Translations under genes and position numbers: made by a program
Part shown: positions 47,801 through 61,238 of the stretch, one piece after another
Numbering within the stretch: the stretch's first letter is position 1
How the letters are laid out: each line of letters begins with the position of its first letter
Notes under the pieces: generated by a model
What the model saw: only the letters and a program-made list of their open reading frames with translations
Databases searched by the model: none
Told to the model about the DNA's origin: nothing
Assembly: GCF_020740795.1 (NCBI RefSeq)
Contig: NC_067284.1
Span: 96,029,440 to 96,093,439, forward strand
Direction: 5' to 3'
Length of the DNA: 64,000 nt
DNA from: Apus apus
Lineage: Eukaryota; Chordata; Aves; Apodiformes; Apodidae

Positions 47801-50800
47801 GTGGGGTTGCCCACATAACATGTCAAACAGTAATATGTGAGTATTCTCTTTCTTAATTTTCCCCCCCCTGTGGTGTTTTACTTCCCTGTTAACCAGTAAC
47901 TAAAGCTTACAACCACTACATGTTCTCATACTCCGCAAACCTGAGCAACAGTAGAAGCAAATAATTTCCCAAGGTGGTTTAATTTTGCTACTAAAATGGG
48001 TGGGGAAAAAAATCTTACTGTGTTGTTCTTAAGTCACATTCATACGCTTATATGTAAATGGTCCAATCTGAAATCCAGGCCCTGCCTATCTTTTCTAAAG
48101 AATGTTTTGTACTGCAAGCTAGACAATGTAAACAGAAGGATGCAACTCCACCCTGCTAATGGCTGTGTCCCTAGGTTAGTTGGCATATATCCAAAAAGAG
48201 ATTCAGTGAGTTATTGTTAGGAAGATCTCTTAATTCTCATTTTTACATCTATTGGACAAAAAAGTTTCTGCTGGATAGGATACTATAGCACAAATTCTGC
48301 AGTTTTGCTAGTCTCCTGCAGTGGTTAATTACTTCATTATCTTGAAACTGCTGTTTTTCCCACCGATTCAATGCCTCACACCTCTTGTGAAAGACCACAA
48401 AGTACTGTGAATTTTTTTGAGATACACAGAGCATACTGTATAATTAATTAAACAAGGACCATTATGCTCATTTACGCTTCTGTTGTATTCAGAATGATCT
48501 CTTGGTGGATCAGGTGCAGTCAGTCTCTAGCTTGGTTTCTGAGGTCATCCTCTCTTTACAATCAGACATCTACTTAGAGACTACTAATGCTTTTTCTAAA
48601 TTGCTTCTCTGAGCCTTGACCTTGTTTCTTGAACCCTTCCTCCCCAAGTATGATCAATTATTAATTTGACACTATTTCTTTTCTGGAAAGGAAGAGCAGT
48701 AATGGATTTCTCCTTTTCTGGTATAGTTATGCTCCTCTTACTTCTGTGCTACTGCACTCAGCAGAGTACTTCTCTCTGTTATCTGCAAAATAATGTTTAT
48801 AGGATTTGCTAACTTAATCCTCAACAGTAGATTCAGATGTTTGTAAATGTCTGTAAAATGCTAACAGAATATTGAGATACTTGTTATCTGTTAATAGATG
48901 GTGAAATACTCCTGAATGTATGTGAAAACCAAACTTGAGGCAAATATTCATCCTCTTGAATGTGTCAGATACTGCCTGGCACCAATTTCCTCTCACAGTT
49001 CCCACATACGTCAATTTTGGAATCCCGAGTGTCTTTCACTCTTGTTGAATATAGTGGGGATTGAGCAACTTGACACATGAAAGGTTGGGACCACAAGGAG
49101 CTTCAGCTACTTTTCATCTTTTAGGCTTTGGTCCTTTAAGGTGTAGGCTTGCTGCTGTAAGTCAGAAAACATTCAGCAGCCACGTTAGTGCTGTGGCTCG
49201 TACCTATAGGGAACTTTTCTCTTTTCTCTCTAACCTCTTTCTCTCCTTCTGCCACCTTTTTTTTTTTTTTTTTTTTTTTTTTTTGCAATGGGAGATACTG
49301 CTAAATGATGTAAAAAAGTATTTTTCTATATTTAAAATAAACGAAATAGCTCTATGAGGAAAGGGGTCATAGCATAAAAGCAGTGAACACATTGAGTTGT
49401 TACTGTGCAACTGAAAGACAGTAGTCTGACCTTTACCCTTGCCTCTTAGGCTCAGCACTAGTGGCTTAGAGAAAGGGACCAGTTCAGTCTCAGTTCATGT
49501 GTGCTGCTGTCTTGCATGCTGGAGAGGTCTGTCACCTCTGCTCTTGCACTTCTGCAGCACTTCAGTTCTAGCATGCCCTCCTCAGCTGTAGTAGAGGCAT
49601 GATAGCTGGGAAAAGGATCCTAACTCTGCAAAAACACCGAGGGCAGAAAAGCAGTTCTCTATGCCCTTCTAAAATATTAGATGGTTGAAATAGCTGAAAG
49701 CTTTTGAGTAGGAAGAGAGTTTGAGCTGTCATGGTCACATATGAAAACAGAATGGGGGAAAACTAAAAACACATATGAAGGCACTGACACTTGGGTAGTG
49801 TATGCAGTGTGTGGAAAAGAGCGTATTTGTTTCTGTATCGAGAAGGGCAATACTGTGCAAACTGAGATGTTTACACAGGTGGCTGGCTGGGCTGTGGCAT
49901 TACTATTATGAACTCCTTTGGACAACTAATATAAAAATGCAGCAATTGTGAAGCCAAAGAGTACTGCTTAGAGTGCTTAAATGCAAACCCTAAAGGCAGG
50001 GATGTGACATTGTCTGTGGGCTCCCTCAGTCTGGGGATCATACAGTGCTGCTGTTGTCTGCTGTGTAATATAAGACCTGCCCCAAGTTTGATTTAGTGAT
50101 ACACTGGTAAAAAAAAAAAATCATGGCATCTGTTTTACCTGTTTCCCAGATTACTACAGCTTTTAACAGCAGTTACTGAAGCACTGAAGACATCAGCATA
50201 ACACAGACTTGCATACAAATGTTCATGCATCTCTGGTCTGGGACTAGTAGTCCTCTTGGTAGTAATGACTTTTCCATTCTGGTCCTAAGTGTGCAAGGGC
50301 ATCTCTGTCTCAGTTGCAACTGTTTCCCCATGGTTCTATACCACATTCTGGGGGGAGTGGTTTGTTATTGAAAATTGCAACACTGTATGTTAACAGTGGA
50401 GAACGGAAACGTGGATAACTTACCAGATCAGCAGCACTTGGGAACCGTCAGTGTTCGCATCATGGTTCATGAGTGGCCTTTGGCATCCAGTTCTGATTTG
50501 CAGCTGATTGTCATTCAGGAAGAAGTGACAGAAATTGATGGAAAACAGGTAAAAAAACCCCTCAACGTTCTGCTTGTTTTTAATTTAGCAGAGGCAAGTA
50601 GTTACCATGGATTAAAAGGTTTACATGTATCTGCCTAGTGGTTAGAGCACAAAGTATGTAACCTAATGCTAGTTAGCACAGTACTGAGTGAGATACCAAC
50701 CAAAGTTCCTGTATAGTAGCAGGAGTATTTAATGAAGAAACTTCCAGTTTTAATACTTCTGTTCTTATTTTAATAATTAGTGTTGGATGACTTTCCCCTA

Positions 50801-53800
50801 AACCTTGTTAGAATATCATTAATTCTGTCACATACTCTTTGAACACATGCATTTATGCAAGTGAAGCAAAACTTCATTTACAGAATAATGTACAAAACTA
50901 ATAAAAGGGGCATGGGCTCATTTCAAGTCCTGAGGTTTTCCTCATTACTTATTCTAAGCTAACAAAGAGTTAGCATGGGAACAGCTTGCAGCAGCAAACT
51001 CTTGCAGCAGGTGGGCGTGTTTTGAAAGTGCTCAGCCCCTGAGAGTTTAGCCTTAGAATATTTTACATATAAGATAATTAATAAATTTGAATAAAAATCT
51101 TGGTAACGAACATGGGTTTTGAGATGAACTGAAAAAAAAGCCCCAAATTCTAACTGTACTTGCACAAATACCAGTGAATGTGAGAGGTTACAATTTTAGC
51201 TGAGACTGAAATGTACAGAACTGAGTTCTCAAAATCACCTGTAAGGTATAGTTATTTTTCCCACCAGAGAGGTTGTGAAGAAAAGATACAGCTGCTGAAG
51301 CCAGCAAAAAGTGTCAAATTTTTGTTTCAGTACACATCCACGTCTTACATGTCACACAGCTCTTTTGAAGCTGGCTTATGCTCTGCTGCCTTTTTTTAAA
51401 AGGAAGATGATAATACCACTGATCCTTAATTAACTGCATGCTCAGCATCTAGTATTTTTACAGGGATCTGCATCATGTCAAGATTTTACTCTGTTAATTA
51501 GAAGTCCCACTGAGAGGTCTGAAGCTTTTCTAATGAGGTGTTTATCCCACTGTTAAGAGGCTAATACATCCTGGTTTGATTCAGCTGTTACCCAATAGTG
51601 TTGTATTTCAGATCTCAAACTAGACATCACAGAGCATTCCAGGATTTCATTGAAGCAAAAGGAAACCATTGCCTGGCCTATGGCTCTGAAAGCATGAGTC
51701 ACACTGCTGCATTCCTCTTTTGCAGTTACATTTCTATTTAGCAGTTGTAATAATGGTCACAAACCCTCTGGATTTCAGTCAGTTCTTGTCCTCACAATGC
51801 GGTTTTGATGTTAGTAGGAGTTATTCTGAATGTGTTCTATACAAGTGATGCTTGCAGTGATAATTAAATGAAATGGGTCTAGTGCATTGCTGGAAGAGGA
51901 AGGAAACTGTTCTTTCACTTGTTGAAAAAAAGCCACATTACTGCAAAAGCAAAAATGTCAGTCTTGCCTTAGCAACACTTTCCATGTTTGCAAGTGCTCT
52001 TTCACTATTTACTTGAGTTTTCCATGCTCTAAAACACCCCCCTGAAAGAGGACTGTAATGAGCTATGCAAGACTAGGTAAAGAGCCCATGGAGTGACTAC
52101 CACAAGGTTTTTGCAGGAGAGAGACACCCAGTCTGTTCACTGTATTTTATAACGTGGTGAAGTCTATAGAAGTGTTCCTGTTACGACATCCCTAGGTCTA
52201 ACTCTCAACAGCTTAGACTTCTCTGTGATGTATTGTTTTTCTCTGCCAGCCTACTTCACTCTTACTTTAAACTCAGCAATATCAACATGTTTGCATCTCT
52301 TCTAGGTTCAGCAGGAAGAAGTAACAGAAATAGATATTTTAGTAAAGGACCTGAGAGTACTTAGACATTCAAACTACACTGTTGCTTTAAAAGAGAGCAT
52401 GCTGTACTCCATCCCAAGGGACAATGACATCGTTTTTACTCTTCCCAATCTCTCAGGAAAAGGTATCTCTCTTAGCTGTTATATAACATTTTTATCCATA
52501 GTAGATGTATTGCTTTACAAAAGGGTGAAAGAACATCATTATTCCTGTGTTTTACATAGTGAAACAGTTTCTTCATTAACAGGGAAGTGTTTTATGTGGT
52601 TTGTTGTTTTATTTTGTTTTAAATAACTAAATTCAAGGTATTTCCTTGACTACTCACATTCTAGGTATTTTGTTTGTTTGTTTTCAAATCTGTTCTCCTT
52701 TGAAGCACTTGGTACTTGTAAATCTGCAACACAGATGTCTCACAGGAGTAAATTTCTCCATGCTATAATGGAAGTTTCTCTAAAGCTCCCCCTTCTTCCT
52801 GAGAAGGAAAGAAAACTGAAGAAAAAATACCTGTCTGGGTCACTTCCAAACCAGAGAATAATTTTATTATGTTAGACTTGAATAACTTAAAAGCAAGATA
52901 ATTTATTTGATGCCTTAATCTTATTTCAGTTTTGTTTAATTAAAAACTCTCAAGGATTTCATAGGAGATGAATATTTTGATCTAGTTCATCACCTTTTAA
53001 TCTGGCAACAGCTGAAACTTACAGCTAAGGGCAGAGCTTAAGGCTGGGCTGTAACACTTGCTCTGCTTCTTGTGGAGCTCACTACTCAAGTTAAAAAAAA
53101 AACACAAGTAAAAAAGTCAGCCTTCAGCGTTCTTGCTGTAAATGTGTGAGAACTTTACCATAAGTATAGAAATGCAATATATCTTTCTTTTCCTGAATAG
53201 TGACTCAAATAAAAAACAAGCCCCCACTAAATCTAGTTTTTCTTCTTCAGATACTCAAGATCCACTGCAAACTACTAGTCAGTACCTCATCTGGCAGGTA
53301 GAGACTACAGTAGATGAAGAGACCTTACCTGGCAAGTTACCAGAGACCCCTCTTAGGGTAGAGCCTCCATCTTCTTACAAGGTAATTTTGTTCTTAATTT
53401 ATTTTATTTATTAGTATATGTCTTTGAAGACTGGTCTAAAAGAGATAAGCAGTTTTTCCCCCTCCCTCTTTTTCCCTGTTTTCCCAGAGATGAAATGCAC
53501 ACAACTTGGTGACATTTCAAGGAGGAAAAGTTGTAGTTACGTGTTGCAGATAGAGCTGAATGTTATTCAGTATTTAAGGGAATAAACTTCCTTCTCAATT
53601 TTTAGTATTATCTACAGAAACACATACAAATACTATGTTTTCCTCCTTTGTGGATGCTTACAGAATAAACAAAACAAACCCATCATTGTTAGGATTCAGG
53701 TACTGGGTTTTCCTCATGTAAAGATCAAACACAACATCCATTTAAAGATGGTAAGAAGGTATGTAAAATTCCTAAGCCTTTGGTCCTTTATTTTTTTTAT

Positions 53801-56800
53801 TTGAAGAAGAGCAACATAGTATGTAGTAACTAATGTCTGAAATAGAGAATTGCCATTGCTACTTTAATCTAGTACTGACTTCTTGGAGTACTACTTGTCT
53901 GGTTTATATTTGTTAAACACCAGGGTTTTCTACTGTGTGAGGTATCTGACACTTAACTGACTTCCACAGAAGTCTAAGAAATCCCCACAGCCAACCACTA
54001 AGAACAACAGACTTTTACAGGCATAATCTAGGAAGCTTTAAAGAAACCTTCTAAAATTACTCCTTAGCAGTGATAAATTTTTGAGGTTTTTTTTTACTCC
54101 AGTAGGAATCAGATGGGCTTCTAAATCCTGCAATGTTCTCACCTCACAGATACTTCATGACAGCAAGTTTTGATATTCACATTATACCAAGCTAAGCATT
54201 TATACTTATTTCATGTGCTGTTTAGCTTTAAATTACATCAGCTTTTTCTGACTGCTGGAGGTCTTACTCCTCTGGGAGCGAGGCCAGTGCTCTCCCCTGC
54301 TGTAAGAAACACAGTAACAGCTTGAGAAGTTTCAATTCCACATTAGCTAGGAATGGGCATAATGACCTCCTCTGTGACTGAAAGAAACACCTTATGATCT
54401 ACTGCAGAGACAGGAGAGCCAAGATAGTAGGTTGAAAGTTACAGATAGGTTAGAGAAGGTGCTATGTCTCTCCTGGGCTGTCAGTAACCCTTACCCTGCT
54501 ACACACTACCATGGTATCATAGCTTCTCTATGCTTAGGCCAAATGGCTCACCCTTCACCTGCTCTGTCCAAGTGTCCTTTGTTGTCTATGGTGGCCTTTC
54601 CTTTCAGAGACCTCTGCTAGGATGAGCAGAGAACTAAACCTTCACCTGTTCCAAACTTCTTATAAGAAGGAGGTCTGAATCACCACTTAATTCCATCCTG
54701 CTTTTGTGTATGCTTAAGCATACATAAATTTAAGTACAACTATCACCATGTAACGTGATTAACCAGTAGCTACAAAAACTGTACTTACTACATTTTGCAG
54801 CCTATCTTTTTATTTTTACCTGTTTGGTTGTAGGTGATGTGCCAGTGGGTGGAAGACTTGAGAAAAGGGTTGTGTGGATTCTGGTTTCGATCTTTACCTA
54901 TCTTCTTTAGTCTGATGGAAGTCATTGTAGTTGGAGTTGTTGGAGCAGCTCTTATTCTCAAAGTCTTAAAGGTGATTTTCCCTTCCTGTGAAAAGAAGTA
55001 AGTAATTTTTGCTTTTTTTCTCTGATGACAGCAAAACATTAACTAAAAAAATTTTCAAGAATGAGCCCCATTGTGTAGGAAGATGGTGGCAACAATTCAG
55101 TGGAAAGGCTGCCAGTAACTTTTCATTCTAAGTGACTCTTTTGACACACAGGTATTTCAGAGGAATGTGGCCACACCTTTGATGGGAACTGTCTTTAGCT
55201 GGGCTGTCATACTGCCAAACTTTTACTGTCTTCTAAGGACTACACTGTGAGACACTGTTAACATAGCTCCAAGAGAGGATGGTAGAAGCTGGAGATAAAC
55301 AATTCCAACAATTCAGTACTTTCATACTCCTACTGTGTTTGACATATTACAGGAGTTATGAAAGGCCTCAAATTCAGCTTTGCAAATTTGTATGGAAATT
55401 CAAGTCATAGCGATTGGTGTAGCAGTGGTGGCAACAGGTGATAAAAGTTGAAAGACTGCAAATGGCTTTATTTTCTCAGTTGATGTGGTACCAGCAACAC
55501 TAATATTTTTCAGAGAAGCAAGAAAGGTTTAGTGCAGGAGCAGGCAAGCATGTACATAATAAAGCAATCCACATCACTTCTAGAAGATCTGCCCCCTGGA
55601 ACCACACATCTTTCAATACAAGTGACTAACAGTGTAGTGTGCTTCATCACCTACAAGCACAGCTGGTGTCTTCAAATGCAGTTGACCAGCTGTGCTTCTG
55701 AACAGTCCTGAATGCAGTTAATTCATGTATCTTAGTCCTTCTGACAGAGCTAGAAAAATGGAGGGTTGGGAGATCAGAAAGGTTGGAAACTGCAGTGACA
55801 AAAGAGACCATGCTCTCCCCTGACATTTCAACAACATGTGCTGTCAGACTGGAGTACCTCTTGCAGCTACCTTCTTGGAGCAGAGAAAGTAAAGAAATAC
55901 TTTGTACCCCTCACAGCAGTAAGTAGCTTAACACTGCCAGGTGTGAAACTTTTATTAAGTAGAACTAGGAAAAAAAATATTCTGATCCCCATCAACTGTT
56001 CCATGAACTGTCTGATAGCCTGTCCATGGCAGAGGTCAGTGCAGAGCAGAGGAACCAGCCTGCAGTTATTTCTTTTCTAACTGGAGAACATGGGGCTTGT
56101 GCATAGCTTGTCAGAGCATTTCAAGAAGTTGTAACACTGGAAGGATGGTCCTCCCCTCCCTTTAAAAAAAGAAACAACAAAAATAAACAGACAAAACCCC
56201 TCAAAACCAGAATAATTTTCTTGCTAAAAGAAAAAATATAAAGTGGTCCTGTAAAAAGTGGTAGTGGTTTAATTCATGATTGCAAATTAGTAAGAATGAG
56301 TAGAAGGTCTCATTTGGTGAATGGCAGTTGCAGACTTGAGTCAGGACCTCGTCCAAAGTCTTGAATACCATTCTACAGTACAGTGATAAAACAAGAGGCT
56401 TTAGCCTTCTTAGAGAATTCAGTGCAAGAGCCTCACAGCTCCTGACATCAGACAGTTTTAGGCTACTATGAAATTGAGTGTATAGAGCCTACACTGCTGA
56501 TATTTCACATGTAGAAACGGGGTGAAAGGACCCCTCTGAAACCACAGCTAGTACATTTTTGAACCACTTTTCCATTGGGTTCTCATTCTAGCTTCATAAA
56601 AGAGGTATGATGAGGGTAGTACTTACTTGATGGAGTTTAAAAATAAATCTAATTTTTAGAATACAGAATTATTTTGTATATTGTTTTCTAATGCCAGCTA
56701 ATCTTACCTTTCAGTGGCATCCTTCTCCTGGATGAAGTCAGCTTTGTACCTGTGATTACTATCAGCCTGCCTTCAGATCTTCCAGACAGGAAAAATAATT

Positions 56801-56823
56801 TAGATGAGAAAGCATGTATTTAA
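38788..56823 (+). CDS. GINM1: GINM1, glycoprotein integral membrane protein 1 (complete, 8 coding exons)
   Basis: This is a type I membrane glycoprotein of poorly known function (human C6orf72). Joined exons give 325 residues (human 330). They encode a leucine-rich signal peptide (about 1-29, built on a CTG repeat), a luminal domain with N-glycosylation sequons at Asn60 (NIT), Asn162 (NYT) and Asn187 (NLS), one transmembrane helix (about 256-277, [20 protein letters not shown]), and a short cytosolic tail ending DEKACI. Conserved islands include [30 protein letters not shown] and KLPETPLR. All exon phases close. The start is the only ATG leading into a signal peptide in frame with exon 2. It lies tail to tail with KATNA1. 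The luminal domain matches no enzyme family known to me. Confidence 0.95.
39056..39170. repeat. 12-bp GC minisatellite inside a larger duplication
   Basis: Units of GCCGGGGGTTCT run from 39077 to 39123 (four copies, the first one base short). The flank GGCGGTGCCGAAGGGCGGG occurs both before (from 39056) and after (from 39127) and is followed by another copy of the unit, so a segment of about 71 bases has been duplicated at the start of GINM1 intron 1. Confidence 0.9.
44440..44690 (+). mobile_element. Decayed CR1 3' fragment in GINM1 intron 1
   Basis: The string 'cttcaggttagaccttagga' and the later 'cactggagacctttaagaag' follow, with many changes, the CR1 3' segment that normally reads as a Leu-Asp-Ile-Arg-Lys block and then the ballast before the 3' UTR. 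Orientation is plus. It is old, and its edges are uncertain. Confidence 0.5.
45699..45721. repeat. T23 tract
   Basis: A run of 23 T bases in GINM1 intron 1. It is not attached to a recognisable retrocopy. Confidence 0.95.
47503..47562 (+). CDS. GINM1: GINM1 coding exon 2
   Basis: Acceptor TTTTTCAG and donor GGACAG|GTTTGC flank 20 codons, [20 protein letters not shown], matching human IRINVTTLKDDG in pattern. The donor is weak (GTTTGC). Confidence 0.9.
47740..47836 (+). CDS. GINM1: GINM1 coding exon 3
   Basis: Acceptor TTCTTTCAG and donor ATAT|GTGAGT flank 97 bases encoding [20 protein letters not shown] then [12 protein letters not shown]. It carries the NIT sequon and ends in phase 1. Confidence 0.94.
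49257..49284. repeat. T28 tract
   Basis: A run of 28 T bases in GINM1 intron 3, preceded by a pyrimidine-rich stretch. No element was recognised next to it. Confidence 0.95.
50397..50548 (+). CDS. GINM1: GINM1 coding exon 4
   Basis: Acceptor TTAACAG and donor AAACAG|GTAAAA flank 152 bases encoding [20 protein letters not shown] then [20 protein letters not shown] and [10 protein letters not shown]. Confidence 0.94.
52306..52462 (+). CDS. GINM1: GINM1 coding exon 5
   Basis: Acceptor CTTCTAG and donor GAAAAG|GTATCT flank 157 bases encoding [20 protein letters not shown] then [20 protein letters not shown] and [12 protein letters not shown]. It holds two sequons. The EEVTEID string repeats the end of exon 4, a small internal duplication. 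Confidence 0.94.
53251..53381 (+). CDS. GINM1: GINM1 coding exon 6
   Basis: Acceptor TTCTTCTTCAG and donor TACAAG|GTAATT flank 131 bases encoding [20 protein letters not shown] then [20 protein letters not shown] and SYK, close to human [19 protein letters not shown]. Confidence 0.94.
54834..54997 (+). CDS. GINM1: GINM1 coding exon 7 (transmembrane helix)
   Basis: Acceptor GGTTGTAG and donor AAAGAA|GTAAGT flank 164 bases encoding [20 protein letters not shown], the helix [20 protein letters not shown], and [14 protein letters not shown]. It ends in phase 2. Confidence 0.95.
56715..56823 (+). CDS. GINM1: GINM1 last coding exon 8
   Basis: Acceptor CTTTCAG opens 109 bases encoding [20 protein letters not shown] then [15 protein letters not shown] and TAA at 56821-56823. 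The human tail also ends in CI. Confidence 0.94.
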
Positions 56824-57585
56824 TACTGTGTTTGCTTTGGAGTTAACTGTTTTTTAAAAACAAATTTTTAATTTACCTGAAATTTGGCACTTGATCTTAA
56901 TACCTTGTCTTCTACCAAGAAAACCAAGTCAGTTGATTAATCAGTGAAGGGATACTCAGGCTGAGGCCCAAAGCTGACTTCCCTGTGCCTCTCAATAAAC
57001 ATGCAGCTTTTTCAGAAGCTTCAGAATTTCCACCCTGAGGACTATGATTGGTTTTAACTTCTGTGAAGTCACTTTTCCACACCTCAGACAGGATGCTGGC
57101 TACCTTCACACCCATAGATAAACCAGAACAGCTGTTGTGAATAGTGAGATGATGGAATGCAGGGTGTCATGAAGTCTGCAGGAAGCATTCCTCAGAAAAG
57201 GACAAAGGAGTATTGCAAACATCAGCCATGCCTGCAAGTCTAACTGAAGCTGCCCAGCCTGGTTTCAGGTCTCTTAGGGTTAAGTGTGCCTTGCAAGGAA
57301 AAGATCACTACCAAGCATTTGTGTTACTCAAGTAATTTGACATTTTGTATATGCAAAACAAAAGTTAAAAAGGCAGATTTATATTTCAAGCACTTTACAC
57401 TTTTATGGCCCTATCCACTCAAAAATTGTTCACACTTGTAAACAATATGCTTTTTGTACCTGTGACAGCAGTACTATTTGAAGTCTCAAAAAAGAAAATT
57501 CTACAAAATTCTATAAAAATACTGGCTTACTGTTGGTAAGTAGGCCAAATCTGCCCATGCCAATTTGTACCATTAGCATTTTTCA

Positions 57586-57591
57586 AATAAA
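57586..57591 (+). terminator. GINM1: GINM1 poly(A) signal AATAAA
   Basis: AATAAA lies 763 bases past the GINM1 stop and is followed by a GT-rich stretch (CCGTGTTCATGTGTGC) near 57612, the usual downstream element. This predicts a 3' UTR of about 0.8 kb. Confidence 0.8.
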
Positions 57592-60500
57592 CACTTAAAT
57601 TGTTTATTACACCGTGTTCATGTGTGCATCTATTTCTAGTTACATAAATCAACAGTTTGCCAAATGTATTAGATGCAGAGTACTATTTGTTGCTTAGCTT
57701 TTCATTGGTCTTATTTACAAAAATTATCTGTCAAAAGAATGACTAGGAAAAAAAATAATCTTAACTATCTGGCATTAGACTGAGCAGTTATTATTTCAGT
57801 GTTTAGAATTCTCTATGTTCAGCTTAAGTTGCTATAGCTGGGGAAGAAAGCTAGGATTCTGCCCTGCCTCACAGAGAGATCATCATAAATTTAATGAGAT
57901 CTCAGAGTTACTCAGATACTTGTCCTTACAGCTGGGTATGTGACGGGAACAACTCAAGATTTGTGTCATGAAACTGACAGCAGTAGAAGAAAACAATTCT
58001 TACCCTGACCTGCCTTACACAAAACCAATCCAAAGCCACCAGCCAGCAGCACATCATGGTATATATCAGCCCAAGATAACAGGGACACTTCTCAAACTTC
58101 CTTTTTTAAAAAAAAAAATAATAAAATTCTAGCACCTTGTGGGGTTTTTTTTTTTAACTTCCTGGAGCTCAGTGTCATTAGAGTGCAGGATCCCAAACAT
58201 GTGCCAGATGCCAGAAGCTGGCACATGGCAGTGACTGGCAGCCCAGTGCTCTCCAGGCCACTGTGCAGGAAAGCCACAGTAACAAGAACATAACCATGTA
58301 AGACACAGGTGATGGTAGAGCTGCAGAGGCATCTGAATTAAGAATGCAAGGTGGTGAACAGAACACATGGCAGAAGGGTCATCCAGGACTAAATGGGAAA
58401 CTTCTAAGACCAGCACAGGGACCTGGGACTACACAGACAAGAGCAAATGTTCAGACAGTAGCAAACTCTTCTGTATGTGGAAATTAATATTATTTCTACT
58501 TTATGAATATAGCTTGGCCCCTTTCATTAGCATAGTTCAAACACATATAAGGCTGAAGTTTAGCTTATTTGGGGAAAAAAAAAAAAAGAGTAGGATGGAC
58601 ATGAAACAGTATCTCTTCCTTACTGCACTGGCACAGTATGGCTTGTACTGCAGATGGAAATTTGGCAGCTCTTAGCATTGTGCTGTTTGCACCACTACTT
58701 AGGAAACAGTAAACCAAGCCCCCCCCCCCCAGCAACAAGGCGATTTAACTCTATTCTAAATAAACAGCTGCAACATAAATGAGTGGCTAAGCCTGAAAAA
58801 GTGTTGGTACCGCTTCACAACTTGGTCAATTTCCGCAAGATAACTAAACCTCTTCTGTATTGTGTCCTACAAGTTACAAACCACAAAGAAAGAAATACTA
58901 GCATCAGGTTAGTGAAATAAAATTTTAACAAAAGTGCAGATTTGTGCACATTAATAGCCAGACAACATTGCTGTGCTATGGAGCTGGAGCTATCAAGTCT
59001 TAAAGCACTATTGTGTTCAGCTTTATGTGCTCATGTTTTTCCTGAGCCATAGAAGCCTTAAGCCTTTCAGAGGAGTGCTGTTTTGAGGTGGGACATGAGC
59101 CGTCAGCTCAGGTGCCAACTAGGGGAGAGAAAGGGAGGTGGAGGCAGGGTTGAAACAAAACAAGCAAAACAACTACCCAAAAAACCCGTAGGATGGCAGT
59201 AGCTTTTTCAGAAAGGCCACATCTTTCCTCATGAACTCTGGCTCTCACTGCAGCCCTTGTTGTTCCATCTCATCTTCAGAATGTCTCTGACTTTTAAATA
59301 CATGGAATTAAGCAGCAGTGGCCCTTTACCTACACAAAGGAACTCTACCAGAGGTGGCTGGTATCATATTCTTCATTCTGAAACAAAACTAACCTCAGCT
59401 ACAGATTCAGCATCTACCACATTTTTCCTCTCTACCATGTATTACCCTGGTGTTCATTTAGAGTGAACAAGGCTGGCTGAACTGTAGAATTAAACTACTG
59501 CTTTTAAAATGAGTTTTACTTCAGAAGTTCCTGAAATACATCACACTTTGTTTAAGTGGCCCCTTACTGGACTGCTTCCAAGGACTAAAGTATGGGTACC
59601 TTCCCTTCTTACCCAGGTGACAGATTGAATAGTTTGATTTGCTTGCAACGAATTATGACAAGAAATCTGCAACACAACTGGCAGCTTTACACTCATCCTA
59701 ACACACAAACAGAAAAGTATTAAGAGAACCCACTTTCTCCAAAACACTGCATAATTTTCTTAACTCAGTCACATATGGCTGTGCTTTCAAAAGGGAAGAA
59801 GCATTTTTTTTCCATTTTGAAGATGGAAATCAATAAATGCACACACTTGCATACTCACCTGAACTTCTTGCCTTCATTTCTGCGTTCAATCATGCCAGGT
59901 CCACCCAGGGACTCAGGAGCTCTCAACAATATCTGCATCTCCATTTTCTTCTAGCATGTCCCAGCACCAGCACTGCTGGAAGTCCCTTTTCAGTGTGTCC
60001 AGCTGTCACTCATGACATAATGGTGAATTTTAAGTATGTTATAAGTGTTCTTATCCTGAACATCTTGTTACAAAATGTGTACTTGGGACTGTAACTGGAA
60101 CTTTTCATTATCATTTGTCCTTCCCATCTGCCTGGCAGCATCTGAAGAGACACATGACCAGAAATTCCACAGCTGGTTTCATACAATATGTATCTGCCAG
60201 CTGAAACAAGTCTAGACATATTTGATTAAAGAAAAAACATGAAGTTTACCTGTAAGCAGAACTACAGCTGACTGCTCTGAGATGAGCTAGCAGGAAGAAG
60301 TGTTTCCAAAATAACAGGTATTTTAAAGGAGACAAATTCTAAGTGTTGCCATCACAATGACCACTTTTAAGCAAACATGATGACTTAAGAGGTCACTAGA
60401 ATCTGAGAACTGCTTCTACATTCCACTTGTCAATAGATATGGTAAACCAGTGATGATCCTACCCCTTGCTTAAACTTCAGTTGATTCTACTGACCTCAAG

Positions 60501-60866
60501 GGTTGCTGTTCTAAACCTCAGCCTCTCTACAGGTTCTTTATTAACAGCTTTGAAACAGCTTAAGGGTAGAGTTCTCTCAGACCAGCTAACAAAACCATCT
60601 AAATAAACTGTGTCTTGTTCATTCAGTTTTCTAGTTCTCAGCATCCCTTAATTGGTTTAGCAGAGCTAAGCAGTTTGCTTCTTTTTAATTTTTTTATAAC
60701 AGCTGTTTTTTCAAGAGAAAACCCTCTGATGCAAAAGTGCTAGTATTAAATTTAAGTCACTTTAAAAATCTTGAAGATCAAAGTAGATCTCATCAGTATC
60801 TCCCACATTTGAGAAAAAAGGGCAACCTAGTTCAGAGAGCTAAAGAAAATTTGAATTTCAAAAAAA
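57592..60866. other. Tail-to-tail spacer between GINM1 and KATNA1
   Basis: About 3.3 kb with no gene recognised on either strand. It holds a C12 run at 58719-58730 and A/T runs near 58108 and 58145. Short frames here have no domain signal. Confidence 0.7.
58719..58730. repeat. C12 run
   Basis: Twelve consecutive C bases on the plus strand, in the spacer between GINM1 and KATNA1. Homopolymers of this type are error-prone in sequencing. Confidence 0.95.
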
Positions 60867-60872
60867 TTTATT
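60867..60872 (-). terminator. KATNA1: KATNA1 poly(A) signal AATAAA
   Basis: TTTATT on the plus strand gives AATAAA on the minus strand, 118 bases past the KATNA1 stop codon. Confidence 0.7.
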
Positions 60873-60989
60873 TAGACATCTGTTGCTCTTAAATTACAAG
60901 TTAAAAAGAGCACGCAGTGCACTGACACACTACTCATTACTTCTAGAGCTCTTTTAAGACGTAAGGTGGCTTCTTCAAGATAAGACAAC

Positions 60990-61238
<249 letters not shown>

